Origin: Shimia sp. Alg240-R146
GTDB lineage: Bacteria > Pseudomonadota > Alphaproteobacteria > Rhodobacterales > Rhodobacteraceae
Direction of reading: 5' to 3'
Assembly (NCBI RefSeq): GCF_947331465.1
Contig: NZ_CAMZOK010000004.1
Coordinates: forward strand, 1-64,000
DNA length: 64,000 nucleotides
Shown here: piece by piece, positions 18,900 to 27,582 of the stretch
Position numbering within the stretch: position 1 is the stretch's first letter
Layout of the letters: every line of letters begins with the position of its first letter
Notes under the pieces: model-generated
What the model was told of the DNA's origin: nothing
What the model saw: the letters and a program-made list of their open reading frames with translations, nothing else
The model's database searches: none
Made by a program: the position numbers and the translations under genes

Positions 18900-20386
18900 G
18901 CGCGGCTCTCCACATCAGCACCGGATAACTCAGCTGCCACAGTTCTGGTGGCGACGCTCGCCAATTTTTCATCCGTTGTAGTCATCACAAACACGGTATC
19001 TTGCCCTCGAGACCTCAAGAATTCCGCAGTGCGCGTGCGTCCATCGATGTCCAAGCCGGCAGCAGGGCGCTCAAGGACCACCAAACGGGGAGCCGCCACC
19101 AAGGCTTGAACAAGTGCTGCCCGTTTCATGGCTCCTGGCGAAAGACCACCGTTGTTGGTCCGGCTGACTTCGGTTTGATATCCCCGCGACAGGCGGCCGA
19201 TCATCGCATCAAGCCCGAGTTCTGACGCCATTTCCAGCGCGGTATCCTCGTGCTGTCGCTGAAAGGCCGACAGGTTTTCCAAAAGACTGCCCCTTGCAAA
19301 GGTCGGTCGAGCGGGGACCAAAATCGCGTCTTTAGGGGGCATTTTCTCATTCCAGACATGCTGAACTAAGGTCGCAAGCGCGCTTGCCTCAGCGTGTCTG
19401 TTTTCCGCGCTCACACGCAACACGTCACCGCCGATAACTGGCGCGGTATTGAATGCGCGTTCGACCTGCTTCAAACAGTCCACTGCAGCGTCATTCGGAC
19501 CAGCTGCTAATTCCGCCAGCACAGCAGCAGATGCCTTGGTGTTCGCGCGGCGGCCAATCGCCACCACAGCGCCAATGCTTTGGCTGGCAGCTCTGCTGCC
19601 TAAAAGTGTACATGCGGCCAAGCCACCGGTGGTCATATCACCGGCAAGAACCTGTGCCGCTCCGAACCCGACGACGAGAACTGTGGTTGCCAAACCAGCA
19701 CTTTGCATCAGATCCATGAGTGTGCTGTCGTCATTTTCCACGGCACGCACTTCGGCGGCGCGCTGCCTTAAAAGGCCGCTGCTGGTCGCAATCATAGGGA
19801 CAACGGATGCCAAAGTGCTTGTTGAACCGGAAGACAGACTTGCTATGACACCATTTAGGTTCGTTTCGGCCTTCTCAAGATCAGATTTAGCGCGCTCGGC
19901 GGGCCTCCTGCGCGCCAGTAAAGTAAAGGAGACGGTTATCGCCACGGCAAAAGGCGCGAGGACAACATTGCCCCCAAGGAACCAGATCAAGCAAAGGAAA
20001 ATGACTGCAAAAGGGGCGTCGTACAGCCCGACCAATCCCTGACCAGCGTCCACATCACGTGCTGCCACGGGCACCTTTGTAAGTGCGCGCGCTTTTTCAG
20101 GCGAAAAGCCCCTATTTAGAATGGCGGTCGAAACTGCCTGCCAGTTTGCATAATCCGACGAAGCGCTGATCCGCGAAAAAATCCTGGCCCGGACGGCCCG
20201 AAGAAAACCGCTTAGGACCAGCGCAATACCAACCGCAGTAAAGACAACAGCAGCTGTTCCAGTGCTTTGGTTTGGCAGAATCCGATCGTAAACTTGCAGA
20301 AGTGCCAACGGCAGCAACAGCGCCAATAAATTTATACCAACCGACAAAACAGAGACTGAAATACGCATGAATGAAGCTTTGCCCAA
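18896..20386 (-). CDS. Type I secretion ABC subunit with degenerate ATPase domain
   Basis: This 496-residue protein has a six-helix ABC exporter membrane domain (about 10-280) with the YDRILPNQS and GLYDAPFAVIFL motifs of type I secretion permeases, followed by a remnant nucleotide-binding domain. No Walker A is present. The Walker B region reads LVVLERP, losing both acidic residues, and the switch histidine is replaced (VMTTTDE). A signature-like LSPGAMKRAALVQAL remains near residue 414. It would therefore contribute only the signature to a shared ATP site with the downstream subunit. The first frame start is TTG at 20386 with AAGGG 5 bases upstream; an ATG at 20368 is the alternative. Confidence 0.85.
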   Translation of the reverse strand: MGKASFMRISVSVLSVGINLLALLLPLALLQVYDRILPNQSTGTAAVVFTAVGIALVLSGFLRAVRARIFSRISASSDYANWQAVSTAILNRGFSPEKARALTKVPVAARDVDAGQGLVGLYDAPFAVIFLCLIWFLGGNVVLAPFAVAITVSFTLLARRRPAERAKSDLEKAETNLNGVIASLSSGSTSTLASVVPMIATSSGLLRQRAAEVRAVENDDSTLMDLMQSAGLATTVLVVGFGAAQVLAGDMTTGGLAACTLLGSRAASQSIGAVVAIGRRANTKASAAVLAELAAGPNDAAVDCLKQVERAFNTAPVIGGDVLRVSAENRHAEASALATLVQHVWNEKMPPKDAILVPARPTFARGSLLENLSAFQRQHEDTALEMASELGLDAMIGRLSRGYQTEVSRTNNGGLSPGAMKRAALVQALVAAPRLVVLERPAAGLDIDGRTRTAEFLRSRGQDTVFVMTTTDEKLASVATRTVAAELSGADVESRA

Positions 20387-21130
20387 GCAAGCCCTTGCGT
20401 CAACTGTTCGATAGATGATGTCCTTAGGCGTTTGGGTAGCGTTCGCTTCGAGGGGAGGCTATTTTTCTCTTACCTGGAATGCCCAAATTGCCGAACTGAG
20501 ACCCGTGGCACCTTCAACGGAAGCAAAAGAAACGTGTGCGCGTTGAATTCCTTTGAACTTTGGCAACCCTTTTGGCGGCCAGAGCGAGCCATTGGATGTC
20601 GACCCGACCCATGTAGCAAGGTGTCGCCGATCGCCCGGATTGCCTTTGCATGGCAAATAGCAATGCGTCTGGCTTTGGCATTTGTGAAACCCCGCGCTTA
20701 GTTTTTCTAAGACGATATATTCTCGGTGGTATCAAGCTCTCGATTTGTCCCGTGGTCGCCAAGGATGAATCGACTGGATGTTGCTTCAATTTGGGGGCCA
20801 TACTTTTTTAGGAAACGAAATGGAGTGGCGAGTGGGGACAAGCATTTGTATTGCACCTTTGAACGCCGACATTGCCCAATTACAACTCATGACTGGTTAG
20901 CGTCCTTCGTGTGTCTTCATCTGAAGCAACCGAAGGGAGAAGGGCCGCAGGTGCAAAACCCTGCGTGGATAACTGAGCGCAGGGAATGAGGGGGCCGCCG
21001 AGTTAAAGGATGGCGCGCATTAAGTAGCTAACGAAGCGCTCCTCAGTTCATGGAACCAGAGAATCTCGACCTAAGTTGTGCAGGCATCTGAAAAGCCCCA
21101 ATAGAAAGCGCTCTTTACGTCAAAAAACAA
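20387..21130. other. Gene-poor stretch upstream of the secretion operon
   Basis: About 740 bases hold no gene I can support. Short open frames exist on both strands (for example near 20459-20700 and 20726-20989), but none has a convincing ribosome binding site, family motif or hydrophobic pattern. The stretch should contain the promoter of the minus-strand secretion operon. Its composition looks like decayed coding sequence, in keeping with the tRNA fragment beside it. Confidence 0.5.
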
Positions 21131-21198
21131 TAACTTAGCTGAGGCGCGGTTTCTTTACACCGAAGATGTCGGGAGTTCGAGCCTCTCACGACCCACCA
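21131..21198 (+). pseudogene. tRNA-Val(TAC) 3'-half fragment
   Basis: From the anticodon loop (TTTACAC, anticodon TAC) through the variable loop, T arm (GGGAG TTCGAGC CTCTC) and the 3' acceptor strand to CCA at 21198, the sequence matches a Roseobacter-type tRNA-Val. The 5' half does not fit: the acceptor 5' strand that should pair with ACGACCC is absent, the D arm is scrambled and the anticodon stem has a G:G mismatch. Such 3' halves are typical of attachment-site copies left by integrating elements, or of dead tRNA genes. I see no integrase nearby. Confidence 0.65.
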
Positions 21199-21374
21199 TT
21201 TCCCCCTTGGGTTTCGTTGCCTGGATAGCCACTTCTTGGCGAGTTCCTGAAGAACTATGGGTTCAATGAACCTTAGACGCATGTTTGCCAAGCAACCTGA
21301 GATGCCACTTAGAGGCTCCGCCTTCCAAATGCTCTGGCAGGTAGGCAAAGCTCGCGTGGATTGCTGCGCCGCGT

Positions 21375-22511
21375 TCAAAACCTGTCGATGTGGTGCAGGT
21401 CTCGGGAGATCCTAACCAGATCGCCAAGCGCGGTTCCTTCCGTCAGCATGCTGGCCTCTCCAAGGTCAATCAGGCTTGCGGGGGTTGTGATTGCAGCTTG
21501 GAGGGCCGTTTCCAAGGAAACACCCGTGCTGTGCTTTAAAATCCGAACCGCCGTGGTTAGGTCCAGATCGGCGCCTGCGAGTGTGCCGTCCTCCAGCGTC
21601 AGTCGGCCATGCCGACGGGCGATCCTGCGACCTTCGAGCTGGAACTCGGGTACGTCAGTGCCCGCAACGGCCATTGCATCGCTGACCAAGAACAAACGGC
21701 CGGGGCCGGTTTTGGCCTGCCATGCAGCCCGCAGCGACTGTGTGTGGACGTGGATGCCGTCAGCAATGAGACCTGCCGACACCGACCCCGACGCTAGCGC
21801 TGCGCCGACAAGGCCGGGTTCGCGGTTGCCCAGCTGGCTCATGGCGTTGAACAGGTGGGTCACGCAGCGCGCGCCGGCGTTGAAATAGGTCATGCAAGTG
21901 TCAAAGGACGCATCGGTGTGTCCCAATGAGACAAGAACGCCTGCATCATTCAGTGCTTTGACCTGCGCAAGGCTTACGTTTTCCGGCGCGATCGTGATTT
22001 TCAGTGCAGGAAGACGGTCAGCAGCCTTCAGCAATTCGGCAAGGTCGACATCGGTCATCGGGCGGATCAGCGACGCATCGTGCGCGCCTTTTCGGGCAAC
22101 GGACAAATGTGGTCCTTCCAGGTGCAGGCCGGCAATACCCGAGATGCCTTGTTGGATCGCGGCAATGGTCGCGGCTATCGTCAGATGCGTTTTTTCGGGT
22201 GTATCAGTTATGAGCGTTGGCAGAATGCGGCTGCAGCCAAGGCGTTTGTGCGCGGTGACCATACGCTGAAGCGTTTCCACGGTTGGCGCGTCATTTAACA
22301 TCAATCCGTCGCCGCCGTTGACTTGCAAATCAACAAAGCCCGTCGACAGGATGTTGCCATCCAGGTTGATTACTCTGGCCCCGTCTGGTGTTTCTGGCGA
22401 CGCCACAAATCCGGAGAACAGCCCGCCGTCAAAACGCGCCGTTCGGTTGTCGTGGAGTTGGCTGCCGTCAAATATCGGGCCGCCATGGACCATCACCACA
22501 TCAGAGATCAT
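21375..22511 (-). CDS. nagA: N-acetylglucosamine-6-phosphate deacetylase
   Basis: NagA hydrolyses GlcNAc-6-phosphate to glucosamine-6-phosphate and acetate in the cytoplasm. The 378-residue protein has the family's features: GFVDLQVNGGDG near the N-terminus, HLEGPHLS with the metal-binding Glu, LGHTDASFD, THLFNAMSQL with the conserved His, and LVSDAMAVAG with the catalytic Asp. Length is normal. It overlaps the upstream SIS-domain gene by 4 bases (ATGA), so the two are translationally coupled. It is the last gene of a minus-strand operon (kinase, GntR regulator, SIS isomerase, nagA) that converts phosphorylated amino sugars to fructose-6-phosphate. Confidence 0.95.
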   Translation of the reverse strand: MISDVVMVHGGPIFDGSQLHDNRTARFDGGLFSGFVASPETPDGARVINLDGNILSTGFVDLQVNGGDGLMLNDAPTVETLQRMVTAHKRLGCSRILPTLITDTPEKTHLTIAATIAAIQQGISGIAGLHLEGPHLSVARKGAHDASLIRPMTDVDLAELLKAADRLPALKITIAPENVSLAQVKALNDAGVLVSLGHTDASFDTCMTYFNAGARCVTHLFNAMSQLGNREPGLVGAALASGSVSAGLIADGIHVHTQSLRAAWQAKTGPGRLFLVSDAMAVAGTDVPEFQLEGRRIARRHGRLTLEDGTLAGADLDLTTAVRILKHSTGVSLETALQAAITTPASLIDLGEASMLTEGTALGDLVRISRDLHHIDRF

Positions 22512-23539
22512 ACCGTTTCCGTCACTTTCTTCAGGTGGCGTGGCGCGTCGGGATTGATCCCGCGCGCGGCGGCGACCTGTTCCACCATGCCATAGAACGA
22601 CACGATGGCGGCTATTGGATCGGTTATCCAGTGATCCGTGCGGATGTGTGGCAACACAATCGCGTCCTTGACCTTGTCTGTGGTGGCGAAAACCTTTGCG
22701 CCTTTGGTGACAAGCGCGTCGGCCACGTCCGCGACGCTGTCTTCGGCGGCATCTCCGGCAGCAAAGGCGATAACCGGAAATCCGCGTTCCACAATTGACA
22801 CGGGCCCGTGCAGGACTTCGGCGGAGGAGTAGCTTTCGGCGTGGATCTGGCAGGTTTCTTTGAATTTCAAGGCGGCCTCATTGGACACTGCCCAGCTTGG
22901 TCCGCGACCCAGTGCGAACAGAGACCGGCCATCAACGGCCTCCACGACCGGCGACCAATCACAGGCGGTGGCCTTTGCCAAATGTGCTGGCAGGGCGTGG
23001 ATGGCTTTGAGTAAATCCGCGTCACCTTTGATTTCCGCCAGCAACCAGAGGCCGGACACCATCGAGGTGACAAAAGTCTTGGTCGCGGCGACGCTGAGTT
23101 CCGGGCCGGCGTGGATGTCGAGCGTGGCATTTGTAGCCCGCGCCAGCGGCGAGCCGACGTCATTGGTTACGGCCACCGTATAAGCGCCGGTTTGGCCAAA
23201 CGCTTCGGTTAGCTGCACGATGTCGGGGCTTTGTCCGGATTGGGAGACAGAAATACACAGCGCGCCGTCGCCTGCGATGTTGACGCCGTAGATCGATTTG
23301 ATTGAAGGCCCAACAGAGGCCATCGGCAGGCCCAAAAGCAACTCGCTGGCATACTTCATAAAGCTCGCGGCGTGATCGGAGGATCCACGGGCAACAGAAA
23401 GCAAAAACCGTAAGTCGCGATTGCGGACTTCGGCGGCGGTTTTCTGGACCGACGATTTGCCGTTGGTGAGCAGACGCTCAACAGCATCGGGAATTTCCAG
23501 AATTTCGCGCTTCATGCGCGTTGCGTGTTCAACAGACAT
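22508..23539 (-). CDS. SIS-domain glucosamine-6-phosphate deaminase/isomerase (NagB-II/GlmS-like)
   Basis: This 343-residue protein has two SIS domains and no glutamine amidotransferase domain. It resembles the isomerase half of GlmS and the NagB-II/AgaS deaminases. Visible motifs are ARGSSDHAASF, SVSQSGQSPDIV, KTFVTSMVS and ESYSSAEVLHGP. In this context it would convert glucosamine-6-phosphate to fructose-6-phosphate with release of ammonia, after NagA. The frame is open to 23593, but the ATG at 23539 (MSVEHATRM) is preferred: it matches the family start, has GAGAGG about 9 bases upstream and leaves 25 bases after the regulator's stop. Confidence 0.85.
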   Translation of the reverse strand: MSVEHATRMKREILEIPDAVERLLTNGKSSVQKTAAEVRNRDLRFLLSVARGSSDHAASFMKYASELLLGLPMASVGPSIKSIYGVNIAGDGALCISVSQSGQSPDIVQLTEAFGQTGAYTVAVTNDVGSPLARATNATLDIHAGPELSVAATKTFVTSMVSGLWLLAEIKGDADLLKAIHALPAHLAKATACDWSPVVEAVDGRSLFALGRGPSWAVSNEAALKFKETCQIHAESYSSAEVLHGPVSIVERGFPVIAFAAGDAAEDSVADVADALVTKGAKVFATTDKVKDAIVLPHIRTDHWITDPIAAIVSFYGMVEQVAAARGINPDAPRHLKKVTETV

Positions 23540-23564
23540 GTTGGCAGCCTCTCGTAGAAAAGGG

Positions 23565-24320
23565 TCAGTTTGACAGGCGCAGTTCGGCCACAAAGTCGTA
23601 GGCGTCGCCGCGATAAAGTGATCGGGTCAGTTCGGCGACGCGGCCGCTTTCGAGGTAGGAGGTGCGTTGAATGCTCAGTCCGGCAGTGCCTTCAGCCACG
23701 CCCAACAACTCGGCCTCGACCGGTTCAAGATTGATTGCAGAAATTTTTTGCACCGCGCGAACGGGGCGCAGGCCGTGGCGTTCCAGAACTTCGTAGAGAG
23801 AGGTGGTGACGTCGGTTGGGTTCGGCAGAATGTCGAGTGGCAGAGAGGCGCGTTCCAGCGCCATTGGCTGCCCACCAGCCTCGCGCAAGCGATAAATGCG
23901 CGACACCGAGTCACCGGCCGACAAACCCAGCGCCACAACCTCTTCGGGGGAGGGCATAAACACGCCGCGTTCCAGCCATTTGGAAGTTGTGTCCTTACCA
24001 CGTCGTTTCATGTCTTCGGTAAAGGACGTCAGATGTGAGAGGGATTGTTCCACCTTCTCGACTGGCGCACGCACGAAGGAGCCGGACCCCTGACGCTGTT
24101 CGATTGCGCCCTGTTTGACCAGTTCGTGAATGGCTTTGCGCACCGTGACGCGGGACAGCGCAGTGATCTCTGCGATTTCACGTTCCGGTGGCAGGGAGCT
24201 ATTGGGCGGCAGGACACCGTTTTCGATGCCTTCCTCCAGACGGTGGCGTAATTGGACGTATCGTGGCCCTGATGTTCGGCCAAGCCATTCTTTTGGCTGG
24301 AGAAACTCAGTGATACTCAT
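23565..24320 (-). CDS. GntR/HutC-family transcriptional regulator of amino-sugar genes
   Basis: This 251-residue regulator has an N-terminal winged helix (PPEREIAEITALSRVTVRKAIHELV) followed by a UTRA ligand-binding domain ending at the C-terminus (MALERASLPLDILPN, GDAYDFVAELRL). HutC-subfamily proteins of this kind, such as NagR/NagQ, sense phosphorylated amino sugars and repress their catabolic genes. The ATG at 24320 is chosen because AAGGAG lies 8 bases upstream and the protein then starts MSITEF, although the frame is open further. It overlaps the kinase gene's end by 14 bases. The GGTAT repeats between the kinase and murQ are its likely operators. Confidence 0.88.
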   Translation of the reverse strand: MSITEFLQPKEWLGRTSGPRYVQLRHRLEEGIENGVLPPNSSLPPEREIAEITALSRVTVRKAIHELVKQGAIEQRQGSGSFVRAPVEKVEQSLSHLTSFTEDMKRRGKDTTSKWLERGVFMPSPEEVVALGLSAGDSVSRIYRLREAGGQPMALERASLPLDILPNPTDVTTSLYEVLERHGLRPVRAVQKISAINLEPVEAELLGVAEGTAGLSIQRTSYLESGRVAELTRSLYRGDAYDFVAELRLSN

Positions 24321-25200
24321 CTGTGATCTCCTTGCTGAAATCTCTGGCCAATGACACGGCGCCGGCCATCGGCTCGCCCAGCTTCTCAGCCAAACAAGCC
24401 TGCATCTCCGGGGGCATGTACGGCGCATATAGCGGGCCAATCCCGCCAGTCAGGCAAATTGGTAACCCATCCTGCCATCCCAACTTGCGCAGGGTGGTTG
24501 CCATTCTATCCGTCGCGTCCTGCATGATCGCTATTGCCATGGCGTCGCCATTGGCGGCCCCCTTGGAGACCGCCGGCGCCAACGCCCCGAAATCCGCCGG
24601 AGACGCCGTTGCGGCAAAAGCCACGATGCCTGCTGTGCCGTCGAACCGGTCCATCAAAGCCTGAGACAAATCCGAAGGTTGCCTAAGGCCGTCCGACACA
24701 TCCAACGTTCGCGAAAGCGATTTGCGCCCAACCCATTGTGCCGAAGACGGATCGCCCAGAACCGCGCCCCAGCCCCCCGCAAGATGCACGCGGCCTTTCA
24801 ATTGCGCAGCTACAAAGGAGCCCGTGCCACAGTGGACGACAAACCCGTCTCCCGCACCTACGGCTCCGCGCAAGGCAGAGGGCCTGTCGTCTTCGACTTT
24901 GATGGTTTGAAAAGGCAGCGCTGCCGCGACGCGGCTGGCGATTTTCTGGCCGGTCACGCCTGCCAAACCGGCGTACGTCGGCATAGCGCAGAGCGTTTGC
25001 GTGGCGATCCCGGTCTCTTTGGAAAGGGCCGCGAGGCCCGCGAGAATCTCCCGAATCGCGGCCTCAAAGTTGGTCGAAACATTTGCTGAGCCAGCCTCGA
25101 TCTGGGTCAGATTTTCGCCGTCCTGCAAGGCGATACGGCACCGCGTGCCACCGCCATCGATGGCCAGAACAGGAATGGTATGCTTTTTTGTCATGTGCAT
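24307..25200 (-). CDS. BadF/BadG-type N-acetylglucosamine/N-acetylmuramate kinase
   Basis: This is a 297-residue ASKHA-fold kinase of the BadF/BadG/BcrA/BcrD family. The N-terminal phosphate loop AIDGGGTRCRIAL, a central VVHCGTGSFVAA (phosphate 2) and the LTGGIG adenosine motif near the C-terminus are all present. Family members phosphorylate GlcNAc, glucosamine or, in clostridial MurK, both MurNAc and GlcNAc. Next to murQ and nagA the likely reaction is MurNAc (and GlcNAc) to the 6-phosphate. The frame extends to 25473, but the start is placed at ATG 25200, with ATG 25194 as alternative, because the family begins just before the phosphate loop. It is divergent from murQ. Confidence 0.85.
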   Translation of the reverse strand: MHMTKKHTIPVLAIDGGGTRCRIALQDGENLTQIEAGSANVSTNFEAAIREILAGLAALSKETGIATQTLCAMPTYAGLAGVTGQKIASRVAAALPFQTIKVEDDRPSALRGAVGAGDGFVVHCGTGSFVAAQLKGRVHLAGGWGAVLGDPSSAQWVGRKSLSRTLDVSDGLRQPSDLSQALMDRFDGTAGIVAFAATASPADFGALAPAVSKGAANGDAMAIAIMQDATDRMATTLRKLGWQDGLPICLTGGIGPLYAPYMPPEMQACLAEKLGEPMAGAVSLARDFSKEITDEYH

Positions 25201-25217
25201 ACCTATATAATACCTAT
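25199..25217 (-). promoter_or_regulatory. Two direct ATACCTAT boxes, 11 bases apart, at the kinase start
   Basis: ATACCTAT occurs at 25199-25206 and again at 25210-25217, an 11-base period. The first overlaps the kinase start codon region. On the minus strand they read GGTAT boxes, the same core as in the boxes before murQ. They are probably operator half-sites of the GntR regulator encoded in this operon. Confidence 0.5.
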
Positions 25218-25288
25218 GAGCACATTGGAACCCGAAAAACAAAACCTTTGCCTGCGCTTTTTGGTGAATTTGCCGGGTCCCGAACAAA

Positions 25289-25317
25289 ATGGTAGACAAA
25301 TGGTATCTAAAAGGTAT
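25289..25317 (+). promoter_or_regulatory. Three direct GGTA(T) boxes with 11-base period upstream of murQ
   Basis: GG of the boxes falls at 25291, 25302 and 25313 (ATGGTA, ATGGTAT, AAGGTAT), exactly one helical turn apart, 30-55 bases before the murQ start. The same core occurs on the other strand before the divergent kinase. This looks like a cooperative operator array for both operons. Confidence 0.5.
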
Positions 25318-25346
25318 TCTTGCCTGCAATCGAGAGGGGGAATCAC

Positions 25347-26234
25347 GTGCCAGCAAAAGCCACAGAGAAAATCCATGCAAACGCCGAAGGGTTGGACGCC
25401 CGTCCGTTGGCGGAAGTGGCTGATATATTGGCAAAAGGTCAGGTTGAGGCCGCGCATGCCACCCTCCCTGCACGTATGGATATTGTCGCTGGCGGTGAGG
25501 CTATGGCGAGGACCATTCAGGCCGGTGGGACGCTGCATTATATTGCAGCTGGATCATCAGGATTGATGGCGGCCGCGGACGCGATGGAACTGGGCGGGAC
25601 ATTCTCTATTCCGGTGGATCAAATTCGGATTCACATGGCAGGCGGTCTACCGCAAAGCGCTGAAATGCCAGGTGATACCGAAGACGACACGGAGACACTG
25701 ACGGATGCTCTTTCAGATCTTGCACCAAGGGACGCTGTGATAGCTGTGTCCGCCAGCGGTACGACACCTTACACACTGGCGGCGCAACGCATTGCACAAA
25801 ACGCCGGGGCCACCGTTATCGGCATTGCCAACAACGCGGGTTCGGAGCTCTTGGCGAAGGCTGACATCGCGATCTGTCTGGAAACCCCGCCGGAAGTACT
25901 CTCTGGCTCGACCCGCATGGGGGCGGGGACGGCGCAAAAAATCGCACTCAATATGATGTCGACGCTGATGGCGGTGAACCTTGGCCACGTGCACGATGGA
26001 TTGATGGTCAATCTGCGGGCTGACAACATCAAGCTGCGTGATCGCGCGAAGACCATCGTGAAAACCATCGCCGGATGTGCTGACGATACAGCCGTCGCGG
26101 CCCTGCAATCTACAGATGGCAGCGTAAAATCCGCGGTTCTTTGTGCTGCCGGAGAGATTCCGCCGGATCGTGCCGGACGCCTTTTGGATGAGGCGGGCGG
26201 CAATCTGCGCAAGGCTCTTAACGCACTGACTTAA
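25347..26234 (+). CDS. murQ: N-acetylmuramic acid 6-phosphate etherase
   Basis: MurQ cleaves the lactyl ether of MurNAc-6-phosphate, giving GlcNAc-6-phosphate and D-lactate. The 295-residue SIS-fold protein carries the family motifs AAGSSGLMAAADAMEL near residue 65, AVSASGTTPYTLAA, PPEVLSGSTRMGAGTAQK and HDGLMVNLRADN. Length equals that of E. coli MurQ. The start is GTG at 25347 because GAGAGGGGG ends 6 bases before it; an in-frame TTG at 25320 has no such site. It begins a plus-strand operon with an ABC sugar importer 27 bases downstream and is divergent from the kinase. Confidence 0.95.
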   Translation: MPAKATEKIHANAEGLDARPLAEVADILAKGQVEAAHATLPARMDIVAGGEAMARTIQAGGTLHYIAAGSSGLMAAADAMELGGTFSIPVDQIRIHMAGGLPQSAEMPGDTEDDTETLTDALSDLAPRDAVIAVSASGTTPYTLAAQRIAQNAGATVIGIANNAGSELLAKADIAICLETPPEVLSGSTRMGAGTAQKIALNMMSTLMAVNLGHVHDGLMVNLRADNIKLRDRAKTIVKTIAGCADDTAVAALQSTDGSVKSAVLCAAGEIPPDRAGRLLDEAGGNLRKALNALT

Positions 26235-26261
26235 AACTAAAATCAACCCTGGGAGGATACT

Positions 26262-27515
26262 ATGACACGCAACATTTTAAAGATGGCACTGGCCAGCACG
26301 GCGCTGGTTGCCTCGACGGCTTATGCCGACGACGTCACGCTGATCATCGAAAGCTGGCGCAACGACGACCTTGCCTTGTGGCAGGAGAAGATCATTCCTG
26401 CGTTTGAAGCGGAAAACCCTGGCATCAAAGTGAAGTTTACGCCGTCTGCGCCTGCGGAATACAACGCCGTTCTCAACTCCAAACTGGAAGCAGGATCTGC
26501 CGGTGATTTGATCACCTGTCGCCCGTTTGACGCGTCGCTGGCGCTTTATGACGCTGGCCACCTGAGCGATCTGAGCGACATGGAAGCGATGGGCAATTTC
26601 TCGGATGTGGCGAAATCTGCTTGGCAGACCGATGATGGGTCTGCGAGTTTCTGTGTGCCGATGGCCTCGGTGATCCACGGCTTCATCTACAACAAGGACG
26701 CCTTTGCGGAATTGGGCCTTGAGGTGCCACAGACCGAAGCCGAGTTCTTTGCCGCGCTTGACGCGTTCAAGGAAGAGGGCAGCTACATCCCGATGGCAAT
26801 GGGCACCAACGATCAGTGGGAAGCGGCCACGATGGGGTACAACAACATCGGCCCGAACTATTGGAAAGGCGAAGAAGGCCGTCGCGCATTGATCGCGGGT
26901 GAGCAGAAGTTGACCGACGCACAATGGGTTGCGCCTTATGCGACGCTGGCCAAATGGAGCGCGTATCTGGGGGATGGCTATGAAGCACAGACTTATCCTG
27001 ACAGCCAGAACCTGTTCACGTTGGGCCGCGCGGCGGTTTATCCGGCAGGCAGCTGGGAAGTCTCTGGTTTCAACAACCTTGCCGACTTTGAGATGGGGGC
27101 ATTCAAGCCGCCGGTCATGAACGCGGGCGACACGTGCTATATCTCGGATCACACGGACATTGGCATCGGCATGAACGCTGCCAGCGCGAACCCCGAGGCG
27201 GCACGCACATTCCTTGCATGGGTCGGTAGCTCCGAGTTTGCGACGATCTTTGCGAACGCTTTGCCGGGCTTCTATCCGTTGTCCAACGCACCGGTAGAAA
27301 TTGAAGACCCGCTGGCCAAGGATTTCATCAGCTGGCGTGACGAGTGTGAGAGCACCATTCGCTCCACCTACCAGATCCTGTCGCGTGGCACGCCAAACCT
27401 TGAGAACGACACTTGGGGTGCATCTGTTGCCGCCATCAAAGGCACCGAAACGCCCGAAGCACTGGGCGCCAAGCTGCAAGACGGTCTTGCCAGCTGGTAT
27501 GCCCCGCAACAGTAA
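26262..27515 (+). CDS. Sugar ABC transporter substrate-binding protein
   Basis: This 417-residue family 1 extracellular solute-binding protein has a Sec signal (MTRNILKMALASTALVASTAYA) and the usual SBP pattern (FEAENPGIKVKF, KLEAGSAGDLITC, YNKDAFAELGL, AVYPAGSWEV). GGGAGGA precedes the ATG. As it follows murQ by 27 bases and precedes two permeases, the substrate is probably MurNAc, GlcNAc or a muropeptide-derived amino sugar. The sequence itself does not reveal the ligand. A GC-rich hairpin follows the stop codon. Confidence 0.9.
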   Translation: MTRNILKMALASTALVASTAYADDVTLIIESWRNDDLALWQEKIIPAFEAENPGIKVKFTPSAPAEYNAVLNSKLEAGSAGDLITCRPFDASLALYDAGHLSDLSDMEAMGNFSDVAKSAWQTDDGSASFCVPMASVIHGFIYNKDAFAELGLEVPQTEAEFFAALDAFKEEGSYIPMAMGTNDQWEAATMGYNNIGPNYWKGEEGRRALIAGEQKLTDAQWVAPYATLAKWSAYLGDGYEAQTYPDSQNLFTLGRAAVYPAGSWEVSGFNNLADFEMGAFKPPVMNAGDTCYISDHTDIGIGMNAASANPEAARTFLAWVGSSEFATIFANALPGFYPLSNAPVEIEDPLAKDFISWRDECESTIRSTYQILSRGTPNLENDTWGASVAAIKGTETPEALGAKLQDGLASWYAPQQ

Positions 27516-27537
27516 TTCTCCCTGCTGTTGCTGACCT

Positions 27538-27560
27538 CCGGGCGGCCACGTGTCGCCCGG
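27538..27560 (+). promoter_or_regulatory. Hairpin between binding-protein and permease genes
   Basis: CCGGGCG and CGCCCGG form a perfect 7-bp stem with a 9-base loop in the 67-base gap after the SBP gene. It is followed by TTCCTT and not by a long T-run. It probably acts as a partial terminator or mRNA-stabilising stem that keeps binding-protein levels above permease levels. Confidence 0.5.
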
Positions 27561-27582
27561 TTCCTTAAGGAGCTTCTCACTC

